A stretch of DNA of 64,000 nucleotides from Phyllostachys edulis (taxonomy: Eukaryota; Streptophyta; Magnoliopsida; Poales; Poaceae). Under the pieces are notes generated by a model that was not told the DNA's origin, searched no databases, and saw only the letters and a list, made by a program, of their open reading frames with translations. Position 1 is the stretch's first letter; every line of letters starts with the position of its first letter. The stretch spans positions 68,033,482 to 68,097,481 of the forward strand of contig CM070562.1 in the NCBI GenBank assembly GCA_036346405.1. Reading direction: 5' to 3'. This document shows positions 33,884 to 45,848 of the stretch, piece by piece. Position numbers and translations under genes: made by a program.

Positions 33884-35290
33884 GTGAGGCTCGTTGGGTC
33901 CATTTCTATTGAGGCTGGGCAGAGGATGGTGTATCCATACCAGGAAGGGGCAGTGCAGCACGGTGCCCAGCTGGCGCAGGGTTACGCCAAGGTCGCGGTG
34001 GACATGGTACATGACAGTTTCATGGCCGTCCCACTGGAGATTTGCCCAAACGAAGACATCAGAACACTCAGGGATGCCAGACACACTTTTATCCAGTGGC
34101 CCAAGAAGGACATCGTCTTGGACCCAGCAGTGCCGCTATCTCGATACGACCATTCCTCTCCAACGGGACCCTCGATGACTCCACCTCATCCTTCGCCTCA
34201 AAAGGCCACCTCATCGGTTCTCATGGAGAAGACGCCGAAGGAACAAGAAAAGCGTGCTACCGTATCGGTTCTCGAGTCATCTCACAGGAAGACGCTGCCA
34301 ATTGTTAAGGCCAAATCGAAATCGATGAACATTAAGTCGCCTCCCAAGTCCTAAAAGCCCGAGAAGTACTCCATCGGAGAACCGTTGTGCCCCGACATAG
34401 AATTAGCCCGCGCTGGATTTGCTTGTCAGGCTTTGCATGCCTGGTACATGCGGAAGACCGGAAAGAAGGGGTGCGATACTGGAATCACCGTCGCATACAA
34501 GGATGAGCATTTCTTCAACGGGACGGGCAACTTCGTCGTGGGCTTCAACGACTTATTCAACCTATTCAACCTCAAAGCCCTCAACGCCTCGCTTCTACGA
34601 TGTTGGACACTGTAAGTGTGTACAATCAAGTTATACATTCACGTAATACCGATAAATATCACAACTCATTGCTTATGTATAGATACATGATGAAAAATGC
34701 CCAGCAAGGGCGAGAACTGGTGGATTTCCTCGACCCACATGTGGTATCTTTGCAAACCATCGAAACAGACCCGTCCTTCATCGAGAACTACATAACGGCG
34801 GCATTGCTTCGTCAGGACAACAAGGACTATATAGTGGTGCCCTACAACCAGAGGTAAGTGCTTCACTATTTGCTATACAAATTTCATTTGTACTTAGGTT
34901 TAATGACTATAGCGACATACATGAGTAGGTACCATCGATCCTTTTAGTCATTATACCGGGAGGAACAAGGTGATATACCTTAATTCCTAGTCGAAACAAT
35001 CACGACTTCAAAGATTCTGCAAGGAATACTCGACAAGTATGCTCATTTCCTCCATACATAACTCTATTGTAGTCTTCCTTCATTTGAAATGGCCGAGGAT
35101 AACTTTTTTGAATCATGTAGTTCGTTCATCGCCTATGTTGGCGAAGAAGGACCATACAATGGATCCAAATACCAACTAAGACACGTGATTTAAATTTTGA
35201 TGCAGCGCTACAACACAATAATCCTATATCATACTTCATAATAATGCGTCTTGAACTGACTATACGTATATATGTAATTCTATTTTTGTA
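33884..35290 (+). pseudogene. Ulp1-like C-terminal part of the CACTA-1 gene
   Basis: 33884-34354 (GSISIEAGQRMVYPYQEGA, VHDSFMAVPLEI, DIRTLRDARHTFIQWPKKDI, then a Ser/Pro/Lys linker) is a conserved segment also in CACTA-2. 34385-34857 has FNDLFNLFNLKALNASLLRC, YMMKNAQQGRELVDFLDPHV and KDYIVVPYNQ, which I link to the Ulp1/C48-peptidase-like C-termini of rice CACTA proteins. The expected His-Trp step near 34935 is frameshifted, and the following YLDS is YLNS. A catalytic Cys box was not found. The sequence ends at 35290 at the junction with LTR D. Confidence 0.6.
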
Positions 35291-36234
35291 GTGTTCCTCG
35301 CCGCCTCTCTTCCCAGCCGTCATCCCCTCTATCACGCGCGAAATCGCCAGCATTCCACCACCGCCGCCGTGATCCCCGCCGAGCCGATCTCCTCCTCCCA
35401 GCCTCCCCTCGCCCTATAAAAGGGAGCCTCGTGAGCCTCTCCTCCTCAATCCATTCCCACAGCTCTCTCCTCCCCTTCCCCTCCCCTCTAGCCAGAATCG
35501 TCGTTTCCTCGCCGTCGGCCGCCATGACTTTCGTCGGCGATTTCTCCGCCGTGGAAGGGTCTCCATCGACGCCGTCAACACCTCCAGAACCACCTCGCCA
35601 CGCTCTACTCGACGCTCACCTCTATTTCACTTGAGCTCTGCCGGAAAGCCCGCGCCACCATGACCCGATTCGTGCCATCGCCAAAGTCCTCACCGCCGTT
35701 GAGTCGTGCGAGCCCCTATGCCGCCGCGGTAAGCACCGTGATCCACATCTCCCCCTCTTCCTATTGAGTCCCTCGCTGGAGCTCACCACGGCGCTAGCGC
35801 CGGCGAGCTCACGGTCGAGCCGCCGCCGGTTTTGGGTGACGTGGCACCGCCACGTGGGTGCCACATCACCACCACGTCATGGCCATGTCATCATTTTCGC
35901 CTACGTGGCCGCCCTATCATCGCCCGTGTGTCACTGACATGGCACATGTTCCAAACGAGAAGAAATCGGCTGCTGACGTCATCAGTGCACAGTAATTCAG
36001 AATTTCTTTAGAAAATAATTCTGAAATCCAAGAAATTCCTAATTTCATCATTTCATGTGATTTGTAAACTTCCGAGGGTTCATTCTCCTTCATACGAACT
36101 CCGATTTCGTCGATTAAAAATGTTAAATTCATATAAATTCAAGATCTAGCTAACTAAACTAAAATTATATAATTTGGAGTTCATTTGAGTCCTCATTTGA
36201 ATTTTGTTTGAATTTGGCTTATTTTCGCGTACAG

Positions 36235-36275
36235 ATTTCGACGACTTCGGAGAGTCAGATTTCGATGCCGTTTGA
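36235..36275 (+). other. Exon-like module 1 in LTR D
   Basis: It follows TTTTCGCGTACAG and, after a two-base phase, reads FDDFGESDFDAV then TGA. The 3' LTR copy (40361-40401) reads FDDFRESDFDAI then TGA. The frame and stop are kept while flanks have drifted. GCAAGGCAAGTTATACC follows. Confidence 0.4.
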
Positions 36276-37567
36276 GAGAAACTAATTAAGCAAGGCAAGT
36301 TATACCTTTGATCATATTTGAACCCATTATTTTAAATTATTTAAATTCTGTTTTAAATTATTACTGCATGCTTATTTCTTTTTAATGTAATTTAAATACC
36401 TGTTTTAAATTGTAGTTATGCCTAAATCCTTTGTACAACCAATCTTGATATTGAAATAAACCTACCTTGTAACCTTAGATGAAAATCTAGTTTATGCAAT
36501 AGTATGAACTAGAACACTTTGGAAAAATTTATGCTTGGTCATGCTTAGACCCAAAAATGTTTCAATTTGGGAATTTTCAGCCAAACATCAAATGTTGTTT
36601 AAATTGTATCCATGGCACTGGTGTGTCATGGAAGTTTGCAAATGTTTTGGAAAAATAAAGCAAAAATGAAAAACTAGTTTGGACTTGGGAGAAATGGATA
36701 GTTGGTAGGTGCAAGTTTATGCACGGGCTCTTCTCGGGAATGGTTGAGGCCCAGGGTTTGTTTTGGAAGTCACCCAGTCAATTAAGGACTGGTCTACGAG
36801 TTGTGGGTTGTTAAGCCAAAATTGTACTACCATATATCCTGAGTATGGGGAGGGGACATGGCCGACTAATTTGCAACGTCTCACCATGGTCGTTCCATTC
36901 GGTTGAGTGGGTGGTCTTTTATGACCTACGTACATGTATTCCCACTGGCGGAAGAGGGGGTTACCGTTTGACGTGAAGTCTACAATAACGAAACCTTAGC
37001 GAGGTATAATTACGGTGGGATGAAGCTTTGTAAATGCCTTGACACGTGCTCTAGACTACTTATCTAAGGTAGTGAGCGGTGGTATTGACGGATACTGAAC
37101 AAACTAGAGAATTCATGTCATGTGGGTAAAGCTGTACAACCTCTGCAGAGTGTCAATCTATTTGAATAGCCGTGTCCACGGTCATGGACATGCTGAGCAA
37201 AGCCTTTCGCGGATTAGACTATGATTTTGTTTTAAAAATGGTTTGACAAAAATGATTTCATGGATGTTTATTCCATGTGGGAAAGTTGGGCAGAAAGCCT
37301 GGTGCAAGTGGGGTAGTCCTTCACCACTTGTGTACGGAGATTTATCCTACACTTGAGAAATAATGATTAAAAATGAAATTTGATTTTAGATATAGTATAA
37401 CTGCTTTTGAACTTAGTATTGTATTTAAACTGTCAAATATTGCTTTTGCACAAATAACCCTATAAGCCATCCTTTGTTACATCCATACATGCATTAACTC
37501 TATTATTGGGTGTAACTTGCGAGCACGGTAGTTGTGCTCATCCTTGCTTTATGCAAACAAATTTCAG

Positions 37568-37608
37568 AGGAGAAGGACTTCGCTACCGGTGTGGATCTTG
37601 ATGAGTAG
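37568..37608 (+). other. Exon-like module 2 in LTR D
   Basis: It follows ACAAATTTCAG and reads EKDFATGVDLDE, then TAG, matching the place and acidic composition of module 2 in LTR E. The 3' LTR of D is truncated before this point, so conservation within D cannot be checked. Confidence 0.35.
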
Positions 37609-37854
37609 GCTGCTACCCCAATCGATCGCCTGTGGTAGATCAGCTGGACTCCACTACTTATTCTTTGTCTTCCGCTGTGTTCTTTACTATTGGCTTGTAA
37701 GCCTCTTTTGTAATAAACTATGTTGATTATTAATAAAGTTATGCGATTTATGGATGCTACCATATCTGTTTACTGTGTGAACTAGCTATTGATCATGGGA
37801 CTAGTTCAGAAATACACAGAGGATTTGGGGTGTTAATCCTGGGTCCGACAGAAG

Positions 37855-37867
37855 TGGTATCAGAGCC
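37855..37867 (+). other. Primer binding site of element D
   Basis: TGGTATCAGAGCC (initiator tRNA-Met), four bases past the LTR end. Confidence 0.9.
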
Positions 37868-38656
37868 ATATCGATTGTAGGTTGTGACCTAGTTAGAATA
37901 GCCGTTAGTTGGAAAACTTCAAAACTTATTTTACATAAACAGAAAAACAATTTATTCTCTCCTCATCTTGGTCATCTATCTATCTTTAGTTTCTTCATAG
38001 CAATTCTTCCTTACCTAAATTCTCCCTTCACCATTTTATAATGTTAAATTGATCCTCTTTACCTTGAAAAATTTCTATAGATGGTCAATGCGATTATTAA
38101 CCCTTACGATCAAGACCAGAAGACATGAAGCTATCAAGAAAGCATCGTAAAGACATCAAATCATCTCCACCATCCAAGGACAACAGACAAGATTTACCGA
38201 AGATCATTTTGTCAGCCAAGCCATATAGCTTAAGTTTGCCAAGACTCATTCTGTGTATTGAGTCATTTCACCAATTTACGATTATCGATCGAGTAGAACG
38301 TTGTATTGTTCCTTTATTTGAATAGTGTATTTTCTTTTGGTACGTCGTACGTATATCTTTTGATCTTGTGTGCAACGTTTGCTTAAATGAGTAGACTTCT
38401 CTCCTCATAGCTTTCTTTCTCATCCTTTTCTATTCTGTCTTCCCTAACAATCCATTAGACCCCTAACCTATCGATGCACAATGGACTTGAAGTATGAATC
38501 GATACTTCACCACTTCGAACAACTCAAGACCTTAGACAAGAAGCCAACTTGAAGATAGACTCTCTCTATCTCTCAATTCATTTGTCCTTTGACCGTCTTC
38601 TTTCTTTCTAGCCTCTCCGAATCTCGGGGACGAGATTCCTTTTAAGGGGTGTAGTT
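37868..38656 (+). other. Internal region of D with PPT, no genes
   Basis: About 790 bases with no gag-pol similarity and only short random frames. Its end reads GAATCTCGGGGACGAGATTC, then TTTTAAGGGGTGTAGTT, the PPT, just before TGTAACATCCC at 38657. Confidence 0.7.
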
Positions 38657-41440
38657 TGTAACATCCCAAAGTTCTGTTACCAAAATAAAAAAATAAAGTT
38701 ATTATTTTGTTGGATTCTCTGAAACTTGAAAGAGTTTTATTGCTTTAATTGAATTTCCTAAATTTTAAAAAAAATCAGAAAAAAAATTACTGAAGTTTTA
38801 TTTGAGCTAAAGTTAAAAAATAAAATTTTAATTAATTTCGGAATTTTCTAGAATTTTTAAAAGCTTTTCCTTAATTATTTTAAAGCTAAAACAAATTTAA
38901 TTGCAAAAACTATTACCAAATAAAAGTTGGAATTATTTTATTTAAGTCCAAAGTAATTCTAGGAAATTTTTTGAATTTTTTATAATTTTTAGACTCCATT
39001 TGCTATTTTCTAAACCCCTTTTAAAGTAACAAAATTATTTTAATTAAGAAATGAATTTAAATCCTTCAATAGTTTTGGGCCAAAACCTCGTCCGGCCCAT
39101 TGCCCTCCAGCGCGCCTCCAGCCCATCTTGGCCCGCCCGCTCCCCTCTCTCTCTCCCACCGCCCAGCCCGTCAGCCGTTCACTCCCGTGCAAAATCTCAG
39201 CCATCCAAATTAAATCAAGCTGCAGAAAGCGTGCCCATTTCGGGCCGTTAGATCTGAATCCGATGGCCCCATGCCTTTCTTCTTCCTCCTCCCATCTTCT
39301 TTCTCACACACAGCTGCACCCGCAACGAGCCTCCATTAACGCCATGAGGAGCTCCATCACTGCCGATATTCCCTCGTCCTCTCCTCATGCGACCGGGCAC
39401 ATTAAAACCCGTGTTTCTTGCCGCCTCTCTTCCCGGCCGTCATTCCCTCCATCACGCACGAAATCGCCGGGATTCCACCACCGCCGCTGTGATCCTCGCC
39501 GAGCCGATCTCCTCCTCCCGGCCTCCCCTCGCCCTATAAAAGGGAGCCTCGTGAGCCTCTCCTCCTCCTCAATCCATTCCCACAGCTCTCTCCTCCCCTT
39601 CCCCTCTCCTCTAGCCGGAATCGTCGTTTCCTCACCGCCGCCCGCCATGACTTTCGTCGGTGATTTCTCCACCGTGGAAGGGTCTCCGTCGACGCCGTCA
39701 ACACCTCCAGAACCACCTCGCCACGCTCGACCCGTCGCTCACCTCCATTTCACTTGAGCTCTGCCGGAAAGCCTGCGCCACCGTGACCCGATTCGCGCCG
39801 CCGCCAAAGTCCTCGCCGTCGTCGAGCCGTGTGAGCCCTTGTGCCGCCGCAGTAAGCACCATGATCCCCATCTCCCCCTCTTCCTCTTGAGTCCCTCGCC
39901 GGAGCTCACCACGACGCGTAGTGCCGGCGAGCTCACAGCCTAGCCACCGTCGGTTTTGGGTGACGTGGCACCGCCACGTGGGTGCCACCTCACCACCACG
40001 TCACGACCACATCATCGTTTTTGCCTACGTGGCCGCCCTGTCATCGCCTGCGTGTCGCTAACGTGGCACACGTTTCCAACTGAGAAGAAATCGGCTGCTA
40101 ACGTCGTCAGTGCGCAGTAATTTAGATTTTCTTTAGAAAAATAATTCTGAAATCCACGAAATTCCAAATTTCATTATTTCATGTGATTTGTAAACTTCCC
40201 GGGGTTTGTTCTCCTTCATACGCACTCAGATTTTGTCGATTCAAATTTCTAAATTCATATAAATTCAAGATCTAGCTAACTAAACTAAAATTATATAATT
40301 TGGAGTTCATTTGAGTCTTCATTTGAATTTTGTTTGAATTTGGCTTATTTTCGTGTATAGATTTCGACGACTTCAGAGAGTCAGATTTCGACGCCATTTG
40401 AGAGCAACTAATCAAGCAAGGCAAGTTATACCTTTGATCATATTTGAAACTATTATTTCAAATTATTTAAATTCTGTTTTAAATTATTACTATATGCTTA
40501 TTTCTTTTCAATTTAATTTAAATACTTGTTTTAAATTGTAGTTATGCCTAAATCCTTTGTGCTGCCAATCTTGATATTAAAATAAACCTACCTTGTCACC
40601 TTAGATGAAAATCTAGTTTATGTAATAGTATGAACTAGAACACTTTGGAAAAATTTATGCTTAGTCATGCTTAGACCCAAAAATGTTTCAATTTGGGAAT
40701 TTTCAGCCAAACATCAAATGTTGTTTAAATTGTATCCATGGCACTGGTGTGTCATGGAAGTTTGCAAATGTTTTGAAAAAATAAAGCAAAAATAAAAAAC
40801 TGGTTTGGACTTGGGAGAAATGGATAGTTGGTGGGTGCAAGTTTATGCACGGGCTCTTCTCAGGAATGGTTGAGGCCCAGGGTTTGTTTTGGAAGTCGCC
40901 CAGTCAATTAAGGACCGGTATGCGAGCTGCGGATTGTTAAGCCAAAATCGTACTACCACATGTCCTGAGTATGGGGAGGGGACCTGGCCGACTAATTTGT
41001 AACATCTCACCGTGGTCGTTCCATTCGGTTGAGTGGGTGGTCTTTTATGACCTACGTACATGTATTCCCACTATCGCAAGAGGGGGTTATCGTTTGACAT
41101 GAAGCTTACGATAACGAAACCTTAGCGAGGTATAACTGCGGTGGGATGAAGCTTTGTAAAGGTCTTGACACGTACTCTAGACTGCTTACCTAAGGTAGTG
41201 AGCGGTTGTATCGACGGATGCCGGACAAACTAGAGAATTCATGTCATGTGGGTAAAGCTATACAACCTCTGTAGAGTGTCAATCTATTCGAATAGCCGTG
41301 TCCACGGTCATGGACATGCTGAGCAAACCCTTTCGCGGATTAGACTATGATTTTATTTTTAAAATGGTTTGACAAAAATGATTTTATGGATGTTTATTCC
41401 ATGTGGGAAAGTTGGGCAGAAAGCCTGGTGCAAGGGGGGT
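38657..41440 (+). mobile_element. 3' LTR of element D, 3'-truncated
   Basis: It starts TGTAACATCCCAAAGTTC. An AT-rich start (38660-39060) leads to a GC-rich block with CTATAAAA at 39534-39541. It matches the 5' LTR from 39416 and is broken at 41440 by fragment J. Its last ~530 bases are missing. Confidence 0.85.
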
Positions 41441-42022
41441 TGATACGGGGGATGCCCGATCTTCACGATGTAGGATCGTTGATAACTTCGGATCCGTGCA
41501 ACCTGACGAACCGATGGCGCCAACCACTGTCAAAACAGCAACCTGCGATAAAAGAATTCGCCCAACCACACGCTTGTGATCCCGTTTACCCGATCACACA
41601 AAGCAGACGTGTCGCTACTCCTGCAAAACACAAGGAATCTCAAGAACAATGAAACGGTACAATAGATTGGAACTCGCTATTCTAATGGAGGCAATATTGC
41701 TCAAACCCTAGAATCAAGAATATATTGATCTGTAAAAAAACGCCGTCCCTCCAGCAAGTCGCGGTACGTCAAATATTTAAAGGCACTCGGTGCCGACTCA
41801 TACCTTGTCCAGTGTTGAAACCGAACAGAACTAACAATTACATGTCACGCAACTAGCCAGAAGCATTGGCCCAATAAACAAATTGTTCGGTGGCCCACGC
41901 AACCAGAAGTAGTCTTGGACTTCTCATGCAACAAGTGGACCAAAGTTCCTCACGTTCTGGACCAAAGCTCATGCATGCATGCATTAAGTGCTCCTGTGCT
42001 CCTCATGATCGGTTTTTTGTCA
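41441..42022. mobile_element. LTR-like fragment J (TGATACGGGGG family)
   Basis: It begins TGATACGGGGGATGCCCGAT, like the segment at 57375 (TGATACGGGGGTTCCTGATC), and both continue GTAGGATCG..GATAACTT and an AATTCGCCCAA stretch. It ends about 42022 with TTTTTTGTCA before element B pol sequence. The left neighbour is D and the right neighbour is B, with no target-site duplication, so at least one junction is a rearrangement. No gene is seen. Confidence 0.5.
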
Positions 42023-42881
42023 GGCTGGAGAGCTAGCCTGTGCTCGATCACCTCCGGGGGACTCCGGGCATATCGGACGCCTGCCAGGCGAATACGTCCT
42101 GATTTGCTCGAAGGAAGGAGATGAGCGACTCTTTCTATTTAGGGTCGATTCTTGCCTCGACCAGTATCTTTCGGGTAGATGATTCAGTGTTTCCTGACCC
42201 AGGTGGCGACTTGGCGCTGTCCGAAGAAGCGCCTTTGTCGAGTGGTACCTCTTTTGTCTGGTCGGAAGGCTTTGGCGTCATCTTTGGCCTCGAGTGCTTG
42301 ACCTTCATGGTAGATGGATTAGCCTCTCTGGTTGAAAGTTCATCGACCTGTTCTAAGGATTTCTGATCACATGCGTAAGCCATTTTCTGATCTCCTCGAA
42401 CCATGATGACTCCCTTAGGTCCTAGCATTTTCAAACTTTGATAACCGTAGTGCGTGGCTATCAAGAATTTTGCTAAAGCCGGACGACCTAGGATTCCGTT
42501 ATATGCGGACTCAAAATCCACTACATCAAACAGAATCTTTTCAGTTCGGAAGTTGTCAGGTCTTCCGAACGTGACCGGTAAGGAAATTCGTCCTATCAGT
42601 TTAGCGGTGGAGCCAGGAACTATACCATGGAAGGCACATTTCACTGGTTTCACCTTTGACTTGGGAACCTGCATCTCTTCTAAAGCTCCTTCAAATAAGA
42701 TATTTAAAGAACTACCTCTATATATTAAGACTCGATTAACCCTACAGTTATTAATAGTAGGTTCAACAACAATAGGGAACCTACCTGGTCGAGTCGAAGG
42801 GATGGGGGTAGTCTTCTTTGCTGAAGGAGAATACGGTGTCCGACCACCTTGATGGCTTGATGATGGTCGAAGGCTCGACAA
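42023..42881 (-). pseudogene. Aspartic protease and pol start of element B
   Basis: The frame 42881-42135 has NCRVNRVLIYRGSSLNILFE (the usual D-x-G-S/A active site reads Y-R-G-S here), CAFHGIVPGSTAKLIGRISL and FDVVDFESAYNGILGRPALA, the gypsy protease-to-RT region. A stop at about 42135 is followed in frame by ESLISFLRANQDVFAWQASD and MPGVPR, the usual lead-in to RT. Sequence ends abruptly at 42023. Protease looks inactive. Confidence 0.75.
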
Positions 42882-43049
42882 GGTTGACCTCCTGCTCCAC
42901 GGCCTTCAGATGACGCCTTGACTCGTACGAAGAAGACCCACCAAAGATCATGTTGACCATATGTTGAGGCTCTTGGTACTCCATTTCTTCGTCGCCATCT
43001 TTGTCCTTCTTGAAACTCGTTTCACCGAGTTCCTGTATTGCGGGGAGTG

Positions 43050-45051
43050 GTCCTTTACCTGTATAGTAATCCCCTAGCTTTTTCTGCCAAACTCGACCGA
43101 TACGCAAGTCATGCCCTGCCTGCTGGTGAAGTGGACACCACTTCTTGTTTTTCTAATATCCTTCGGTTGGAGCTTTTGCTTTACCTCGATCGGTATAGTC
43201 CATCTTACCCTTCGTAAACTTTTCGGGAATAGCTAGGACTTCTTTATCGTCGGGTCTGCGGTTTTTCTTCTTCTTGAGAGTTTTCTTATTCTTTTTCTCT
43301 GATTTATCCAAGCTAGATTGGGGGATTTTATCCTTCCGATCAATGGACTCACACCACTCAATTTCTTCGCTAGTGGTGGCGTATTTGTCGACCATGTCGA
43401 AAAGTTCGACGGTCATTCGTGGAGGGTTCATTGCTATGTCCTCCGTAAACCGTCGATTCCTTAGACCTATTTTGAAGGCTTGGATGACAGATGATTCCGC
43501 AACATCTGGTATGGAATTACGAACCTGACTGAATCTCTTGATGTATTGACGGAGACTCTCATCAGAGCCTTACCGGATTCGATGGAGGTCATCCTCCTTT
43601 CTAGGGCGGTCATACGTGCCTTGGAAGTTTGCAATCAGAAGGTTGCAAAGTTGCTCTCAAGTGTAGATTGATTCGACCAGTAGATTAAGCAACCACGACC
43701 AGGCAGACCCTTCGAGTACTGTGGGTAGATAGTTAGCCATTACATTTTCATCACCACCAGTAGCTCTGATGGCGGTGGTATATATTTGGAGAAATTTCAA
43801 TGGGTTTTGGGTCCCATTGAACTTGTCCAGGTTGGCCGATCGGAACCTGTTTGGCCAACGCACAGCTTGGAGCCCTGCTGAGAAGGCTCGACAACCTATG
43901 ATTCATGGCGCCTTCTTTGGAAAGGTGCCGGATTGTAGTCGGTCGGATACCGGTTTCTGAGGTTAGATTGTCGGATCTCTGGTGTCTCGATCCGGTCGTA
44001 GACGCTATTGTGACGTCTTCGACCGCATGCTTGATTTAGACGATGTCGGAGATCATCTGGCCCAAGCGATTGTTCTTCTCGACAAGGTGAGGGTGTGGCT
44101 GCCTGAAACAGCCTTCTCCCCTCGTGTCTCCTTGGTTGGAATCGTCGAGGGGGCCTTGGTATCGATTGTTCCCCAACACGACCATACTGCCCTTTACTGA
44201 GGGAGGAACGTTGGGATGAAGTTATGGTTTGACTTCCTAAATTCCTCTACTCTCGATATGCTTCCGTTCGTTGCATGATCTGCTGAAGAATTTCTGATAC
44301 TTGGCCTACGAGTTGTAAAAAACCGTTACCGAAGGTCTCGGAGGATTCATACTAGTAGTAGGCGTTTGAAGATCTGATCCTTCCCCCGACCTCCTGGTTG
44401 GTTTGTTCCATCCGATCAGCTACTCTTGGGGGGAGAGCCAGGCGAGTTAACTGATGGACGTCGATCAGTTCTGTTGCCTCCGGAAGTTGGTGCTTGATGG
44501 TCCGTACCATTTCTACCAGCACGTGGTGGCGTGACAGAGTGTGTAGGATCGTGTAAGGCATCTTGATTTGCATCTCCGATCGCATTGACCTCGTGCCTCC
44601 AGCATCGATCTTCCAACAAGCTTCCATTGTAACTAATGGAGAGCCTTCCAATGCTTTTACTAGGAGTTTCCACGACGGAGAATGGTCAGAGATGAGCACC
44701 TCCTGAGGTCTTCTTGGTGGGCTCAGCCTGATCCTGCGGACTGCCGATCGTATGCTGAGTCTTATCATCCCCACTTGGCCTACGACTAGTGGAGGTTTCA
44801 TCGACACCGTTACCAGATGTCGGTTGGCTTCTGGAATCACCAGAAGCTGTAGGTGAGTACCTTTCAGCCATGATTTCATCGAGAGTATAGAGATTCTCGA
44901 GTTGCGGTGCTGAATTTTCGTCACCTTTTTCGCCGGTCGGAAGGACCGAGCGATATGTCGTTTTCTTGCATGGCACGGATGCATCCCTCCATGTCGAGGT
45001 TGGAGTAGTCCGCTAGGTCGAACCAATTCTCCTCGTCAAAAACTCCTGTCA
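43050..45051 (-). pseudogene. Gag of element B, multiply broken
   Basis: The start ATG at 45051 gives MTGVFDEENWFDLADYSNLD. The N-terminal part (45051-44352) is polar and frame-broken. The capsid core at 43863-43657 has NLDKFNGTQNPLKFLQIYTT, AIRATGGDENVMANYLP and EGSAWSWLLNL, characteristic of gypsy gag. 43431-43153 is Lys-rich (KKNKKTLKKKKNRR). Near 43140 a remnant CPLHQQAGHD may be the zinc-knuckle region. Several stops and frameshifts separate these parts. Confidence 0.75.
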
Positions 45052-45129
45052 TAGTCGCATGAGCGATTATGAGGAATGAGCAAGGATTTGACGAGTAAAA
45101 AGTTTCTTCAGGAGACTTGCGTCTTCTTC

Positions 45130-45147
45130 CCCACGGACAGCGCCAGT
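45130..45147 (-). other. Primer binding site of element B
   Basis: The minus strand ACTGGCGCTGTCCGTGGGG adjoins the LTR end ...CATCGACA. The same class of site flanks the LTR of element C. Confidence 0.65.
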
Positions 45148-45848
45148 TGTCGATGATTGAGTCGCCGATCTTATGAAATAAAAGAGGAATATGACACAAT
45201 ATTTCCTGAGAGATAATGGGTCTGATCTTTATTGATATGAAATGGATTTACAGGGGGTGCTTTACGACCCGGATGGGGACTAATCCTAATTACACTGAAT
45301 CTCACACCTGCTATGCTAATCAATCAGACTTAAAGCACGAACCTAAGGTTGCTTGCGTTGCTCTAATATGATGTTGCTGTCTTGCTTGTCTTCTAGATCG
45401 CTCCTTTTGTCTTCTGCTCTCCACCCTTAAATAACTTCTGAAGAGGTGGCAGTTACTCCTGGAGAAGACGTCCCTGGTGAAGCGTTGTGACTGGTCGGAG
45501 CAAGGCGTCAGTTGATAATGTGTCAACTACTTTGCGGTTAAGTGTCTGTGAGACACCCAACCGTATGGAGGTTGTTGTTAGTGTCTTAGGATTATATAAC
45601 ATCGCGTGTTTTGGAATATACATCACGTGTTCCATTCATCACATGGTTAAGATACCAGTTCATAGCTTTTCCGAGCAGCTACCTGGTCGGAGACTAGGCA
45701 CAGGACCTTGTCCGACTAGGGTATCCATTATATAACCTCTGGAATCCTTACGACCAGTGAGGTCGTTAGCCTTAGGGGTTACGACCATAAAGACGTATGG
45801 TCTTTTATTATGTATTAAAATAATACATAGATGTTTTAATCCTCGTCA
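45148..45848 (-). mobile_element. 5' LTR of element B (701 bp)
   Basis: It runs from TGTCGATGATTGAG on the plus strand to CCTCGTCA at 45848. It contains degenerate TTACGACC / GGTCGTTAG dyad half-sites near 45750-45800, related to the element C arrays. The partner 3' LTR is not in the window. Confidence 0.7.

Larger units (their letters stand above)
27967..35290 (+). mobile_element. CACTA-1 (En/Spm-type DNA transposon), 3'-truncated
   Basis: It starts CACTACTATAAAAAGAGG at 27967, followed by CACAGACGGTT hairpin repeats. It carries a TNP2-type transposase (29292-31104), a second block of subterminal-type repeats (31155-31290), a TNP1-type gene (32563-33715) and an Ulp1-like C-terminal part (33884 onward). 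It stops at 35290, where LTR D begins part-way through. The homologous CACTA-2 continues past this point, so the 3' end is deleted. The internal repeat block may mean two CACTA elements lie head to tail. Confidence 0.8.
35291..37850 (+). mobile_element. 5' LTR of element D, 5'-truncated
   Basis: It matches 39416-41440 closely until 37320, then continues 530 bases to GGGTCCGACA at 37850. The GC-rich block has a TATA box CTATAAAA (35414-35421) and an ATG-started short frame MTFVGDFSAVEGSPSTPSTP from 35524. Exon-like modules are at 36235-36275 (FDDFGESDFDAV, then TGA) and 37568-37608 (EKDFATGVDLDE, then TAG). Confidence 0.85.
35291..41440 (+). mobile_element. Non-autonomous long-LTR element D (no gag or pol)
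   Basis: It has a 5' LTR (35291-37850, lacking its first ~760 bases), a tRNA-Met PBS (37855-37867), only ~0.8 kb of internal DNA with no gag or pol similarity, a PPT with the CTCGGGGACGAGATTCC signature of element A, and a 3' LTR from 38657 cut at 41440. Shared primer site and end signature imply it uses proteins of a Tekay/Del-type partner. It fits the class of large retrotransposon derivatives. Confidence 0.8.
42023..45848 (-). mobile_element. Ty3/gypsy element B (minus), 3'-truncated
   Basis: In minus order: LTR (45848-45148), PBS (45147-45130), leader/gag (45051 to about 43050), protease and the start of pol (42881-42023). RT, RNase H, integrase and the 3' LTR are missing at the junction with J. 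Gag N-terminus and PBS resemble those of element C (ENWFDLAD in both), so B is a relative inserted into C's leader region. Confidence 0.75.

Noticed and set aside
42454..42852. 132-residue plus-strand frame
   Set aside because: It is a shadow of the element B protease-pol frame on the minus strand.
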